From assembly GCF_008974145.1 (NCBI RefSeq), contig NZ_BJKP01000005.1, positions 1 to 64,000 on the forward strand: a stretch of DNA of 64,000 nt, read 5' to 3'. The notes below the pieces were generated by a model, which was given only the letters and a program-made list of their open reading frames with translations, made no database searches and had not been told where the DNA came from. Both the position numbers and the translations under genes were made by a program. Every line of letters begins with the position of its first letter. The stretch's first letter is position 1. This document shows, piece after piece, positions 24,667 to 34,188 of the stretch. The stretch is from Microcystis aeruginosa NIES-4325. GTDB taxonomy: Bacteria; Cyanobacteriota; Cyanobacteriia; Cyanobacteriales; Microcystaceae.

Positions 24667-27600
24667 ATGATGAAACCCGATCCGGATCATCTCTTTAACG
24701 AGGATCTCGAACAGTTGTTAGAGAGTTTAGAAGACAAAGACAGCCACGGTGAGCAGGCCATAGACGAACTCAGCTTTTTATTTGAACAGAGTTGCTCTCC
24801 GGCGGCCAGGTCTGGGACTTCTCTTGGCCAACCCCTGTCTTCCTTGCCCTCCGAACAGGAATTACAGGAACTTTTTGGCGATAGCATCAATTGGGAAGAG
24901 GTTCCCACTAATGATCTTTATTCTACCCGTGGGCTGGTGCCCAAGTCAGAACCAGAAGAGGGGGATGATCTCGAATTTCCACGGCTAGAAAATGCAGCGC
25001 TCTGGGACTCAGAAGCAATTATAACCATCAGCAACCCCAATTTTTACGACAGCCTCGAAGACTTAGAAGCTTTTCTGGAAAAACCCACTGCACCAGCGCA
25101 ATCGCCACTGTCAGACATCTTTAAATCCCTAGAGTCCCTTCTCTCGGAATCCACGGCAGTGAACCAGGTGGGCGCGGCGGAACCTCTCCAACGGTTGGAA
25201 TCTCTGGAAATTGCCCCAGAAAGCCACCTAGAGGATAAATTCAAAGATTTAGAAAAACTCATCGAAGAAGCCAATCAGGTGATGGGAGGAGCAACTCTGG
25301 CCTCGAGTTTCAGTCCATCGGTAGGGTTAAATAACCTGCGTCCTCTTGTCAGTAAAGCTTTTGAACAATTGATCGTGCGAGTACCGCTCAAACAATTGGA
25401 CAACCTCAGCAATCTGATCGGGGAAGTGGTGGTTAAACGCAATCGCCTTGAAGAGGAACAGGAGCGCCTGCGTCTCTTTTTAGATAATTTGCTTAACCAA
25501 GTCCAAAATCTCAGTGATGTGGGCAGTCGGATGCAGGATCTCTATGAAAGAACCCTCCTAGAAGGGGCTTTACTGGCTAGTCGCAATTCCGGCGGTGGCA
25601 TCGGTTATGGTAGAGTTAAGGGAGAAAACCAGGGCGATTCGGCTATGACCAGCGAACTAGATGCCCTAGAGATCGACCGTTTTACCGATTTCCATTTATT
25701 ATCCCAAGAGACGATCGAGTTGATCGTGCGAGTGCGAGAATCGGCCTCTGATATTCAATTTGTCGTCGATGAAACCGATCAGGTGACGCGCACTCTGCGA
25801 CAGGTTACCACCCAACTACAGGAAGGGATGACCAAATCGCGCATGGGTCCCTTTAGTGAAACTGCCGATCGCCTGCCCCGGGCAATTCGCGATATTTCCC
25901 TGAAACTGAATAAACAAGCCAAATTAAAAGTGGAAGGAGGTGATGTTCTCATCGATAAGATGATCCTTGAACATCTCAATAGTCCGATGACCCATCTGGT
26001 CAACAATGCAATCACCCACGGCATTGAATCACCCCAAGAACGCATGGCCAAAGGGAAACCCGTCCTCGGTACGATCTGGGTCAGGGCATTCCTACAGGGA
26101 AATCAAACCCTGATCACCGTTAGTGATGATGGGGCCGGTATTGATGCCGATCGGGTTAAACGCAAGGCGATCAAAAAAGGTCTGATCAGCGAGCAGGAAG
26201 CTCAACACCTCAGTCCCCAAGAAGTCTATGAACTCCTCTTTCACCCCGGTTTTAGTACCAAAGATCAGGCCGATGATTTTGCTGGTCGTGGGGTGGGTTT
26301 AGATGTGGTGCGCACCAGTTTAATCGATGTGCGGGGAACGGTAACTATTGACTCGGTACTGGGTAAAGGAACCACTTTTACGATCCGTTTACCCCTAACC
26401 CTAAGTATCTGTAAAGCCCTCTGTTGTGTTAGTAATCATGCGCGCATTGGTTTCTCCATGGACGGAGTGGAAGATATTATCAGGGATATCCAGGCCCGTG
26501 ATATCCAAATGGATCGGGATGGACGTCGCTGCGTTTTCTGGCAAAATACTTTACTACCTTTCCAACCCCTGAGCGAGTTGCTTTCCTATAATCGGCAAGT
26601 CAGTCGCCGTAGTTTTTACACCGACAAACAGGAGGAAGACTCTTTTGCAATCCTGATCCTGCGAAGTGGCAATAATCTCTTAGGGATACAGGTGGATCAA
26701 GTGATCGGTGAACTGGAAATCGTCATCAAACAGATCGAAGGACCGATTCCGAAAACGCCTGGGATTGCTGGGGCGACGGTTTTAGGCGATGGGACGGTGA
26801 TGCCTATAGGCGATGTGTTAGAGTTAATCGACATTGCCCAGGGTCGTCTGCGTACCGATAACGGCAGTCCTTGGCGCCAACCTGCACCCCCCGTAGAGGT
26901 GGAAACTAACCAAAAATCGGAGACTATGGTGCTGATTGTCGATGATTCAATTACTGTTCGGCAATTGCTCTCTTTAAGCTTTAGTAAAGCCGGTTATCGT
27001 GTGGAACAGGCCCGGGATGGTCAAGAAGCTTGGGAAAAATTACGCGGCGGTTTGCCCTGTGATATCATTTTCTGCGATATCGAGATGCCGCGCATGAATG
27101 GCCTAGAATTACTGGCAAATTTGCAAAAAGACCCCCGATTGGCGGCGATTCCTGTGGCTTGCTTGACTTCCAGGGGATCGGAACGTCATCGCAAGATGGC
27201 GGCGGAATTAGGAGCTAGTGGTTATTTTATCAAGCCCTGCCCAGACAGAGATTTACTCTCGGCAGCTAAAAAAATGATTGCGGGGGAAGTGTTACTAGCT
27301 GATAGTATTAAAACCGCTCTTAATCAGCCTTTATCCTCTGATACAACGATTATTGACGTTAATACTGCTAATTTTTCGCCACAATCGACTCCTCTAGTCT
27401 TGATTGTCGATGATTCGGTCATGGTGCGAGAAATGTTAACGATTTCTTTTGTTAAAGCTGGTTATCGCATTGAACAGGCCCGGGACGGTTTAGAAGCATG
27501 GGAAAAATTACAGGCCGGATTAGCTTGTGATCTGATTCTCTGCGATATCGAAATGCCGCGTATGAATGGGTTAGAATTGCTCTCTCGTCTGCAAGAGGAT

Positions 27601-27789
27601 GAGCAACTTCAGAAGATACCAGTGGCGATGGTTACCTCGCGAGGGGCGCAAAAAATGCAGAATCTCGCCGCTGCTAAAGGGGCAAAAGGTTATTTTGTCA
27701 AGCCCTATGTTGAGGATGTTTTACTGTCGGCAGCCCAACGTTTGATCGCTGGTGAGGTATTAATCCGAAAAGAAAGTCTTGTAGATTAA
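24667..27789 (+). CDS. CheA-type hybrid kinase without HPt, two receivers (PilL-C/Hik43-like)
   Basis: About 1040 residues from ATG 24667, with GGAAG 8 bases upstream. Order: an acidic low-complexity N-terminus (1-230), a CheA dimerisation domain (KQLDNLSNLIGEVVVKRNRL), a histidine-kinase ATPase (HLVNNAITHGIESPQER, DDGAGID, GRGVGLDVV), a CheW-like domain (FAILILRSGNNLLGIQVDQV), and two receiver domains (CDIEMPRMNGLELL in both). No HxxKG phosphotransfer histidine is visible. In Synechocystis the PilL kinase for type IV pilus motility is split in the same way, with HPt in a separate protein. The partner gene is outside the window. An upstream TTG at 24628 is a weaker start. Confidence 0.88.
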   Translation: MMKPDPDHLFNEDLEQLLESLEDKDSHGEQAIDELSFLFEQSCSPAARSGTSLGQPLSSLPSEQELQELFGDSINWEEVPTNDLYSTRGLVPKSEPEEGDDLEFPRLENAALWDSEAIITISNPNFYDSLEDLEAFLEKPTAPAQSPLSDIFKSLESLLSESTAVNQVGAAEPLQRLESLEIAPESHLEDKFKDLEKLIEEANQVMGGATLASSFSPSVGLNNLRPLVSKAFEQLIVRVPLKQLDNLSNLIGEVVVKRNRLEEEQERLRLFLDNLLNQVQNLSDVGSRMQDLYERTLLEGALLASRNSGGGIGYGRVKGENQGDSAMTSELDALEIDRFTDFHLLSQETIELIVRVRESASDIQFVVDETDQVTRTLRQVTTQLQEGMTKSRMGPFSETADRLPRAIRDISLKLNKQAKLKVEGGDVLIDKMILEHLNSPMTHLVNNAITHGIESPQERMAKGKPVLGTIWVRAFLQGNQTLITVSDDGAGIDADRVKRKAIKKGLISEQEAQHLSPQEVYELLFHPGFSTKDQADDFAGRGVGLDVVRTSLIDVRGTVTIDSVLGKGTTFTIRLPLTLSICKALCCVSNHARIGFSMDGVEDIIRDIQARDIQMDRDGRRCVFWQNTLLPFQPLSELLSYNRQVSRRSFYTDKQEEDSFAILILRSGNNLLGIQVDQVIGELEIVIKQIEGPIPKTPGIAGATVLGDGTVMPIGDVLELIDIAQGRLRTDNGSPWRQPAPPVEVETNQKSETMVLIVDDSITVRQLLSLSFSKAGYRVEQARDGQEAWEKLRGGLPCDIIFCDIEMPRMNGLELLANLQKDPRLAAIPVACLTSRGSERHRKMAAELGASGYFIKPCPDRDLLSAAKKMIAGEVLLADSIKTALNQPLSSDTTIIDVNTANFSPQSTPLVLIVDDSVMVREMLTISFVKAGYRIEQARDGLEAWEKLQAGLACDLILCDIEMPRMNGLELLSRLQEDEQLQKIPVAMVTSRGAQKMQNLAAAKGAKGYFVKPYVEDVLLSAAQRLIAGEVLIRKESLVD

Positions 27790-27854
27790 GTTCAGTGGGA
27801 CTTAAGTTTTATCTAGGAGGATTTCTACTAATTTTCTGTTAAGCTTGATTTCTG

Positions 27855-28769
27855 TCAATTATTGATCAGTAATTCCCAGATTTCTCCCCTATTATTGCCC
27901 TGGGAATTAATATTTCTTCGGGCTTTTACCCTTTGAATATTATAATCTTTATATAAATCATCAAAAAAATTGTTGTCAGAGTCAAAGTTTTTAACGTCGG
28001 AATTGCTTAAAATAAATTTATAACCAGCCTGATCCACTCGATCAATAAATTGTTTTAATCGTATTTGCTCCTCATCGTTAAAATCTTCTTTAGTATAAGA
28101 GGTAAAAGCTGATGTTTTTTTAATCGGTTTATAGGGAGGATCAAAATAAAATAAAGTCTTGTTATTGGCATAATTTAGGGTTTGGACAAAATCCCCTTGT
28201 AGGATCGTCACTTTCTGTAAATGATGGTTGACAGCTAATAAGTTTTCTTCATTGCAGATCAATGGTTTGACATATTTTCCAAAAGGGACATTAAAAAGTC
28301 CTTTGCTATTGACTCTATAAAGTCCATTAAAACAAGTTTTATTGAGAAATAATAACAAAACTGTTTTTTCTATATCGTCATCGCAGCTGCGAGAATTAAA
28401 TTCTATTCTTTTATCCAAAAAAAACTTTTGTTGTTCCTCTAGATTTTTAAGTTCATAAAAATCCTGCTGAATTTTTTTTAGCTTGACTATTAATTCTTTG
28501 ACATTATTTTTAATAACATTATAAGCCATGATTAAATCAGGATTGATGTCATTAATAATAACTTTTTGGACAGGAGAAAAATTATTTAAGACTGAGAATA
28601 AAACCGCCCCACCTCCGACAAAAGGTTCAATGTAGTTAAACTGACAATCTTGAGAAATCTGGGAGTTAATCAAAGATAGAATATTGGGAACAAGTTGAGT
28701 TTTGCCTCCCGCCCACTTTAGAAAAGGTTTGGCACTAACTGTTTTCCTTTCAGACAAAGAAGTGGTCAT
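27855..28769 (-). CDS. DNA adenine-N6 methyltransferase (Dam/DpnII type)
   Basis: 304 residues of the D12-class alpha-group N6-adenine methylases. Motif I is KPFLKWAGGKTQLVPNI, with IEPFVGGGAVLFSVL after it; motif IV is TLFYFDPPYKPI, the catalytic DPPY. The layout matches DpnM/Dam enzymes, which modify GATC; the exact target is inferred, not proven. No restriction gene adjoins, so it may be an orphan. The coding strand is far richer in A and T than neighbours such as the kinase gene, with many AAA, TTT and ATT codons, a sign of transfer. Confidence 0.88.
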   Translation of the reverse strand: MTTSLSERKTVSAKPFLKWAGGKTQLVPNILSLINSQISQDCQFNYIEPFVGGGAVLFSVLNNFSPVQKVIINDINPDLIMAYNVIKNNVKELIVKLKKIQQDFYELKNLEEQQKFFLDKRIEFNSRSCDDDIEKTVLLLFLNKTCFNGLYRVNSKGLFNVPFGKYVKPLICNEENLLAVNHHLQKVTILQGDFVQTLNYANNKTLFYFDPPYKPIKKTSAFTSYTKEDFNDEEQIRLKQFIDRVDQAGYKFILSNSDVKNFDSDNNFFDDLYKDYNIQRVKARRNINSQGNNRGEIWELLINN

Positions 28770-28842
28770 TATTCCTAGCAGATTATCCTAATTTATTCAA
28801 TTTACAGCGCAATTCAAGAAAACCTGAAAGGCGGATTTGGGA

Positions 28843-29358
28843 TCAGAAAGGTAAACGGGGCATTTTTTTCAATACTGACTCAATTTGGTTGATTAAATCC
28901 AGCAGACGATTGCCATCCACATGAACCTCGCTGGTGGGATAATTAGCGAGGACTTCGATGATTTGAATCTCATTATCATTAAGTGCAGAAGTGACTAAGG
29001 AACCCCGTAAAGCTTGCCGACTAGCGGCTCGATTGGGGGTATGGACAATTTCAGTCGCATAATCTAGCAAACTTTCGCCAAAAAAACTATTAAGAAATTT
29101 GGAAAGAAAGACGGCATCCACCGCTACCCGACGATTAAGGATTTTGCGGAATTCTTCGGGTTTTTGGTTAGCCATCTTTAATTGTGAGGCTAAAGCGGGG
29201 GCTAATTCGCCTGTTTCGCTCAATTGCTTTAATTCTGATACCGATACGGACCCTTGGAAGATGTAGTATTTGATGATAGCTGATTCGGCGGCTGACAAAG
29301 ACTGACAAACACCGAGAAAGATAGATATTCCTAGGGGAAGTAAAAGATTTTTGAACAT
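28843..29358 (-). CDS. DUF1400-only secreted protein
   Basis: About 171 residues from ATG 29358, beginning with a signal peptide (MFKNLLLPLGISIFLGVCQS). The mature part (SAIIKYYIFQGSVSVSELKQ, LSETGELAPAL, ILNRRVAVDAVFLSKFLNSF) matches DUF1400, a domain found at the N-terminus of cyanobacterial alpha/beta hydrolases. Here the hydrolase part is absent, so it is a stand-alone DUF1400 protein. Function unknown. A start five codons upstream would precede the signal peptide. Confidence 0.8.
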   Translation of the reverse strand: MFKNLLLPLGISIFLGVCQSLSAAESAIIKYYIFQGSVSVSELKQLSETGELAPALASQLKMANQKPEEFRKILNRRVAVDAVFLSKFLNSFFGESLLDYATEIVHTPNRAASRQALRGSLVTSALNDNEIQIIEVLANYPTSEVHVDGNRLLDLINQIESVLKKMPRLPF

Positions 29359-29525
29359 AAACCAAAGGTACAAAACAAGCGAAAAGCGATCGGGATGATT
29401 GACTCATTCTAGCGGAATTGGTTGCCGCTTAGGAAAAACTTAAGACGGTGTTGATTATCTAGAGATGAATTTTTTAGTCACCCAACTAGGAGCAGAAAGC
29501 TGATAGCTTAATGCTAATCATTAAT

Positions 29526-29915
29526 TTACATTCGCGAGAGGGCAGCGATTTTTGCTAGTTTATCTTTTTCCAAACCGTTGAGATCCTCTAGCTTTAACCA
29601 TCCTTCCTTTAATAGTTGAGCAAAGACAAAAATTAGGGAAGTATAGCGATAGTCATATTTACCATCAATCTGATGTCGTCGGGCGCTTAGATAATCGTGC
29701 ATTTGCCAGATATCATCTAAAACCGTGATCTGACCAGACTGTTCTTTAATATGTTCTATTAAAGTGCTAGTTTCTCGCTGATAGGCTTTTTGGAAAGCAG
29801 TTTGAGCAATTTCTTGTTCGGTATCTGACCAAATTATTTCACTCATAGGCATGATTTTAGTTTTAGGGATGATAATTTTGGGTTTTTGAACTACCATGAC
29901 TCTCTTCGCCGACAC
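29526..29915 (-). CDS. frp: Fluorescence recovery protein
   Basis: FRP binds the active red form of orange carotenoid protein, detaches it from the phycobilisome and speeds its return to the orange state. The diagnostic block is VLDDIWQMHDYLSARRHQID followed by GKYDYRYTSLIFVFAQLL, holding the conserved Trp, His-Asp and Arg residues. The frame opens at 29915 (129 residues). Methionines at codons 22 and 24 would give about 106-108 residues, matching the 109-residue active form established in Synechocystis, so the N-terminal extension may not be translated. It lies directly downstream of ocp, after a terminator hairpin. Confidence 0.93.
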   Translation of the reverse strand: MSAKRVMVVQKPKIIIPKTKIMPMSEIIWSDTEQEIAQTAFQKAYQRETSTLIEHIKEQSGQITVLDDIWQMHDYLSARRHQIDGKYDYRYTSLIFVFAQLLKEGWLKLEDLNGLEKDKLAKIAALSRM

Positions 29916-30007
29916 CTGTTAAGAATGATTGTTTAGTTATTCTTACCTAGATCAGAGAAGAAACCAGTGTATTTACCAATTTTTTTAAGTCAGCCTTTTA
30001 ATTGTAG

Positions 30008-30038
30008 AAAAAAAAGAGTTCACTTGACAAGGAACTCT
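30008..30038 (-). terminator. Intrinsic terminator of ocp
   Basis: On the minus strand AGAGTTC (30038-30032) and GAACTCT (30021-30015) form a stem with a 10-base loop. A run of eight T follows directly. It lies 45 bases after the ocp stop and before frp, so frp is partly uncoupled and probably has its own promoter. Confidence 0.8.
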
Positions 30039-30082
30039 AATAATTTTCATCAGAATTTTTAATGATTTCTCTCAGTAGCTAT

Positions 30083-31045
30083 TTAGCCACGGGCAAAGTT
30101 TAATAATTCTTTCGGAGAAGCTAATAAATCGATCGCTACGAAGAAAATTTTATTATCAGGAGTTAGGAGGAAGCGCCATGCCATATTCATACCCACACCT
30201 GCACCAAACCAAGGAGTTTGCACTTTTCCCGTCACTTTAATCTGAGTAAAACCGTCATCGGCGGGTTCTACCACACCGCGTTCGGGGATTAATTTCAAAT
30301 TTTGGCATTCTTCCCGGAAAAAGCGATATACTGCTTCTTTACCGACGATGGGACGTTGGAAAGGTGGTTGCAGAGCGCCGTCAGGGGTGAATAACTCAAT
30401 TAATACATCAAAGTCGTTAGCGTTGAGGTTGTCCATGTAGTTGAGGACTGTGGCATTGGTAACGCCTTCAATGCTAACTTTGGTCCGTTCGGCAATATTT
30501 TGGGGAGGAACCACGGGTTCGGAAATACGGCTATAATCGCCCAGTTTCTTGGGATCGTAGCCCATATCCACCACACAATTCCGCAGAACAGTGATTTGTT
30601 GTCCCGACTCTAATTTTTTAATCCCGTCTAAAACGGCGCTGGCATTAGCAGATAGTTCATAACCCTTGGGAATTGGGGCAACACTGCCATCTTCCATCCA
30701 TTGTCCTAATTGATACCAGAATCCCAGTTTGATGTTAGCAGACCAAGTGCTGTAGGTGCGACAAACCGGGGTGTCAGCATGGTTAGCTAAGTCGCACATC
30801 ACCTGCGACTGTTGCAAAGGTGACATCTGCCGAATTTCATTCATGGTTTTTTCGGCAAATACCATACTAGCGGCACCGGGGGCGGCAACGGTGATGGTTT
30901 TGCCCATTTCTAGGTAGGCAAACCAAATCAAGGCTAGTTGATCTTCGGTATTCAGCTGATTGAAACGCGCAATCGTGGCGGGAACCACATCCGCTGATAG
31001 CGTGTTGGGGAAAATGCTCCGCGCTGATTCGATCGTAAACGGCAT
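30083..31045 (-). CDS. ocp: Orange carotenoid protein
   Basis: A blue-light-activated quencher that binds a keto-carotenoid and dissipates phycobilisome energy as heat. The 320 residues show both domains: the helical N-terminal domain with Tyr44 (WFAYLEM), Trp110 (IKLGFWYQLG) and Arg155 (ITVLRNCVVD), and the NTF2-like C-terminal domain with Tyr203 and Trp290 (GMNMAWRFLL). The last two correspond to Tyr201 and Trp288 of the Synechocystis protein, shifted by two linker residues. The linker YSRISEPVVPPQ is typical of OCP1. AAGGTGA precedes the start. All functional residues needed for photoactivation appear present. Confidence 0.97.
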   Translation of the reverse strand: MPFTIESARSIFPNTLSADVVPATIARFNQLNTEDQLALIWFAYLEMGKTITVAAPGAASMVFAEKTMNEIRQMSPLQQSQVMCDLANHADTPVCRTYSTWSANIKLGFWYQLGQWMEDGSVAPIPKGYELSANASAVLDGIKKLESGQQITVLRNCVVDMGYDPKKLGDYSRISEPVVPPQNIAERTKVSIEGVTNATVLNYMDNLNANDFDVLIELFTPDGALQPPFQRPIVGKEAVYRFFREECQNLKLIPERGVVEPADDGFTQIKVTGKVQTPWFGAGVGMNMAWRFLLTPDNKIFFVAIDLLASPKELLNFARG

Positions 31046-31316
31046 AGATTCACCTTGAAGTAAAGTTTTGTATCAATTTACTGACATTCTATCATATTGG
31101 CGACCCAAGGCAGCACTGATGGAGAAACTTTCCCAAAAAAAGCTGTAGTTTAGATCACACTTACCTGGGATTATCACAAAATCTTAATGGTTGAACAACT
31201 GTTCTATCACTTATCTAGGGTTGGCAGCAGCAGCGATCGCTCGCTGTTGGATGATGATTTTTGCCGATCTAACTCGTTTTCAATCCGTGACTACTCTTGA
31301 TGCTCCCTAGTTTTTT

Positions 31317-32075
31317 CTAGAATTTATCACCTCGTAGTAGGTCATAAATTTCATCCGTATAGTCATAAAACTGAGATTGTCGTTTAATTTTATAATTACG
31401 ATTTACGGGTAAATTAATTGTTAATTCTCGTTGTATAGTCCCTGGTCTAGCACTCAAAACATAAATACGTTGAGCTAAAAAAACCGCTTCATCCACATCA
31501 TGAGTAATCATTAAAATACTACACCTAATTTTTTGCCAAATTTCAATTAAATATTCGTGCATTCTTTCTTTGGTTTGTACATCTAAAGCCGCAAAAGGTT
31601 CGTCCATTAATAAAACCTTGGGATGACAAGCAAGAGATCGGGCGATCGCTACCCGTTGTTTCATCCCACCCGATAGTTCTCTAGGGTAAGCATTAGCGAA
31701 TTGAGTTAAACCCACAATATCCAGATAATAACAGGCCACTTCCCAGCATTCTTTTGTCGATAATCCCTGTAGTTTTAAGCCAAATTCAACATTTTTTTGG
31801 ATCGTCATCCAGGGATAGAGTGTATAATTTTGAAAAACCATGCCGCGATCGGCTCCCGGCCCTGTCACTTCAACACCATCAACGGTAATTTTGCCAGAAG
31901 TGGGCAGTTCTAAACCCGCAATCATTCGCAACAAAGTCGATTTTCCCGAACCAGAGGCCCCGACCGCACAGACAAATTCAGCACTGTCAACGTGTAAATT
32001 AATATCTTTCAGAGCGACCACAGCACCTCGTTTGGTGGTGAAAATTTTATTGAGTTGAGTAATTTCTAAGTGCAT
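31317..32075 (-). CDS. ABC transporter ATP-binding protein, guanidine operon
   Basis: 252 residues of the nitrate/sulphonate/taurine importer ATPase group. Walker A is VGASGSGKSTLLRMIAGLEL, the Q-loop is VFQNYTLYPWM, the signature is ELSGGMKQRVAIARSL, and Walker B is VLLMDEPFAALD followed by ITHDVDEAVF. It follows the permease after 70 bases and is the last gene of the six-gene guanidine operon. It supplies energy for substrate uptake. Family members import small nitrogen or sulphur compounds; guanidine as substrate is inferred from operon context. Confidence 0.9.
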   Translation of the reverse strand: MHLEITQLNKIFTTKRGAVVALKDINLHVDSAEFVCAVGASGSGKSTLLRMIAGLELPTSGKITVDGVEVTGPGADRGMVFQNYTLYPWMTIQKNVEFGLKLQGLSTKECWEVACYYLDIVGLTQFANAYPRELSGGMKQRVAIARSLACHPKVLLMDEPFAALDVQTKERMHEYLIEIWQKIRCSILMITHDVDEAVFLAQRIYVLSARPGTIQRELTINLPVNRNYKIKRQSQFYDYTDEIYDLLRGDKF

Positions 32076-32145
32076 TAAGGTTCTTCTCTTATCATTAAAA
32101 TAACTTTACTGGTGACATAATAAACTCTGTGCTTGAGTTTTTAGG

Positions 32146-32961
32146 TTAACGAGTAATTGACCATTTACAAGTCCACTGCAAAAACAAACGAAAACTTAAA
32201 TCTAGAGCAAAGCCAATAATTCCCAGTACAATTAAACAGGCAAAAATTTCATCGGTTCTCAGAAATTTCTGAGCCAATAAAATGCGTTTGCCTAATCCAT
32301 TATCGGCCGCCACCAATTCTGCTACAACTACTAAATTCCATGCAGCCGCCATATTAACGCGAAAAGTATCGATAATATTAGGAATAATATAGGGAGTAAT
32401 CACTTTAAATAAAACCTGTTTTCTAGTTCCTCCAAGAGTATAAGTTACTTCGATTAATTCCCGGGGAATGAACTTAACTGCATCCATAATCATCAGAGTA
32501 TTAAAGAAAATGGTTCCGATAAAAATGAGCATAATCTTTGACGTTTCTCCAATCCCCAAATAAATAACCAATAGGGGAATAAAAGCAGGAGCGGGCATAT
32601 AACGGACAACGCCAATGATCGGTTCCATTAAACTACGAATACTCGGAAAAGTTCCCATTAAAATACCCAGAGGAATAGCGAACAATCCTCCCAAAAAAAA
32701 GCCGCCAACTACTCGTAAAAAACTGGTAATAGTATCTTGAATTAAAAAGCCTTGTTCCGCCAATTTTCCTAAGGCCTGAATAACGGCTAAAGGAGAGGGC
32801 AAAAATACGGATTCAATGCCCGCAAAACTAGAGATTATTAACCATAAAATCAGCGGTACAATAATAGAGGAAACCATTAAAGTCCATTTTAGGGATTCGG
32901 GAATATCCTCGGTAATCCGCCAAAAATTGCTTTTAGGAAGCGTTTTAGGTGTTGTGGTCAT
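32146..32961 (-). CDS. ABC transporter permease, guanidine operon
   Basis: 271 residues, about six membrane helices, of the SsuC/NrtB/TauC family. It contains a BPD-type inner-membrane domain (FFLGGLFAIPLGILMGTFPS, MPAPAFIPLLVIYLGIG) and the ATPase-coupling loop around VTYTLGGTRKQVLFKVITPY. It sits between the binding-protein and ATPase genes with gaps of 115 and 70 bases. It probably forms the membrane channel of a guanidine importer; the substrate is inferred. Confidence 0.9.
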   Translation of the reverse strand: MTTTPKTLPKSNFWRITEDIPESLKWTLMVSSIIVPLILWLIISSFAGIESVFLPSPLAVIQALGKLAEQGFLIQDTITSFLRVVGGFFLGGLFAIPLGILMGTFPSIRSLMEPIIGVVRYMPAPAFIPLLVIYLGIGETSKIMLIFIGTIFFNTLMIMDAVKFIPRELIEVTYTLGGTRKQVLFKVITPYIIPNIIDTFRVNMAAAWNLVVVAELVAADNGLGKRILLAQKFLRTDEIFACLIVLGIIGFALDLSFRLFLQWTCKWSITR

Positions 32962-33076
32962 GGGATTTTCAAAAGAAAAGAATAATTTTGATAGCCAATA
33001 TCACCCAGTTATCAAAAAATTCTTGAATTCAACTTATCTCCCTAATCAATCCTGTAGATAATGATCGACAGACTAA

Positions 33077-34117
33077 TTAGGATTTTTTGTCTTGATTTGC
33101 CAAGTAATTGACAAATTGGGCATCGAAAATGGTTGTTAGATCGGGGACTTTTTTAATAAAGCCAACTCCCATCATAAAATCGGCCATTTTTTGAGCGGCA
33201 AAGGGCATATTTTTCATGGTTTTCCCCGGACTAAACGCTTCTAGGTTTTCATCTAGGGTGAAAAACTTCGTTCCCTCTTTATATAGGGCTAATTCTTCTG
33301 GGCTAATGCCGGCACGCTTGGCCATAATCTCATCGGCTTTTTGGGGATTTTTAGCCATAAACTCCCGAACATCAAACCAGGTTTTGACAAGAGCCTGAAC
33401 CTGTTCTGGCTTTTCTTTGATTAATTTGGCACTGACAACTAATAAATCAGGGATAGCACCTGGAAAAGCTTTAGAACTAATTAATTCTTTAGAACCTTTT
33501 CGTTTAAGAGCGGTTGACCAAAAGGGGGGAAAAGCAGCAACTGCATCCACTTTTCCCGATGCAAAAGCGGCGGCTGCCGCCCCTGTTTCCATCGGGACAA
33601 TTTGCACATCTTTACGGCTCATTCCCTCTTTTTCTAGGGCTAAACTGAGGAGAAAATCACCGACAACACCTTCTTCAACAGCAACTTTTTTGCCTTTTAA
33701 ATCTTGAATCGTTTTAATCTCTTCTGTGACAATAACTTTGTCATTTCCTGACGAGTTATCATTAACTAAAATAGCAACTTGACCATTGACTGCATCTCCT
33801 GCAAAGGCGATGGTATCGTTGAGAGTTTGACTATTTCCATCTAATTGTCCAGCAGCTAAAGCTTGCAAGGATTCAAGATAACCATCAAACCATTTCATTT
33901 GAACATTAGCCCCATTTTTAGCAAATAATCCCTCTTCTTCAGCGATCGCCCAGGGCCACCAACCGGCCCAGTTACTATAACCAATGACAATGGGGGCAGT
34001 ATTACTCAGAGAATTACTTGCATTGGGGGTTTGCTGAGGAGCTTGATTACAACTAATGGTCAGGAGTAAGCTACTAAAAAAAACGAGAGGTAAGGAGAAA
34101 AAATTTCGCCGTTTCAT
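33077..34117 (-). CDS. ABC transporter substrate-binding lipoprotein, guanidine operon
   Basis: 346 residues of the NMT1/SsuA-like periplasmic binding family. The N-terminus MKRRNFFSLPLVFFSSLLLT leads into the lipobox LTISC, so it is a lipoprotein anchored at the membrane. The mature domain starts IVIGYSNWAGWWPWAIAEEE and includes YLESLQALAAGQLDGNSQTL. The aromatic cluster near residue 50 could hold a small cation by cation-pi contacts. It follows ghaB after 71 bases. Guanidine, or a close guanidino compound, is the inferred ligand. Confidence 0.9.
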   Translation of the reverse strand: MKRRNFFSLPLVFFSSLLLTISCNQAPQQTPNASNSLSNTAPIVIGYSNWAGWWPWAIAEEEGLFAKNGANVQMKWFDGYLESLQALAAGQLDGNSQTLNDTIAFAGDAVNGQVAILVNDNSSGNDKVIVTEEIKTIQDLKGKKVAVEEGVVGDFLLSLALEKEGMSRKDVQIVPMETGAAAAAFASGKVDAVAAFPPFWSTALKRKGSKELISSKAFPGAIPDLLVVSAKLIKEKPEQVQALVKTWFDVREFMAKNPQKADEIMAKRAGISPEELALYKEGTKFFTLDENLEAFSPGKTMKNMPFAAQKMADFMMGVGFIKKVPDLTTIFDAQFVNYLANQDKKS

Positions 34118-34188
34118 AGGTAATAGCCTTTAGATGTGATAGATAGTAAAACAGAAATAAATCTAAAAAAATGTTACTGATTAACAAT

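Noticed and set aside
24561-24668. N-terminal extension of the O-methyltransferase
   Set aside because: Low-complexity residues not typical of the family; MANQTLGLDRQFY at 24560 is the usual start.
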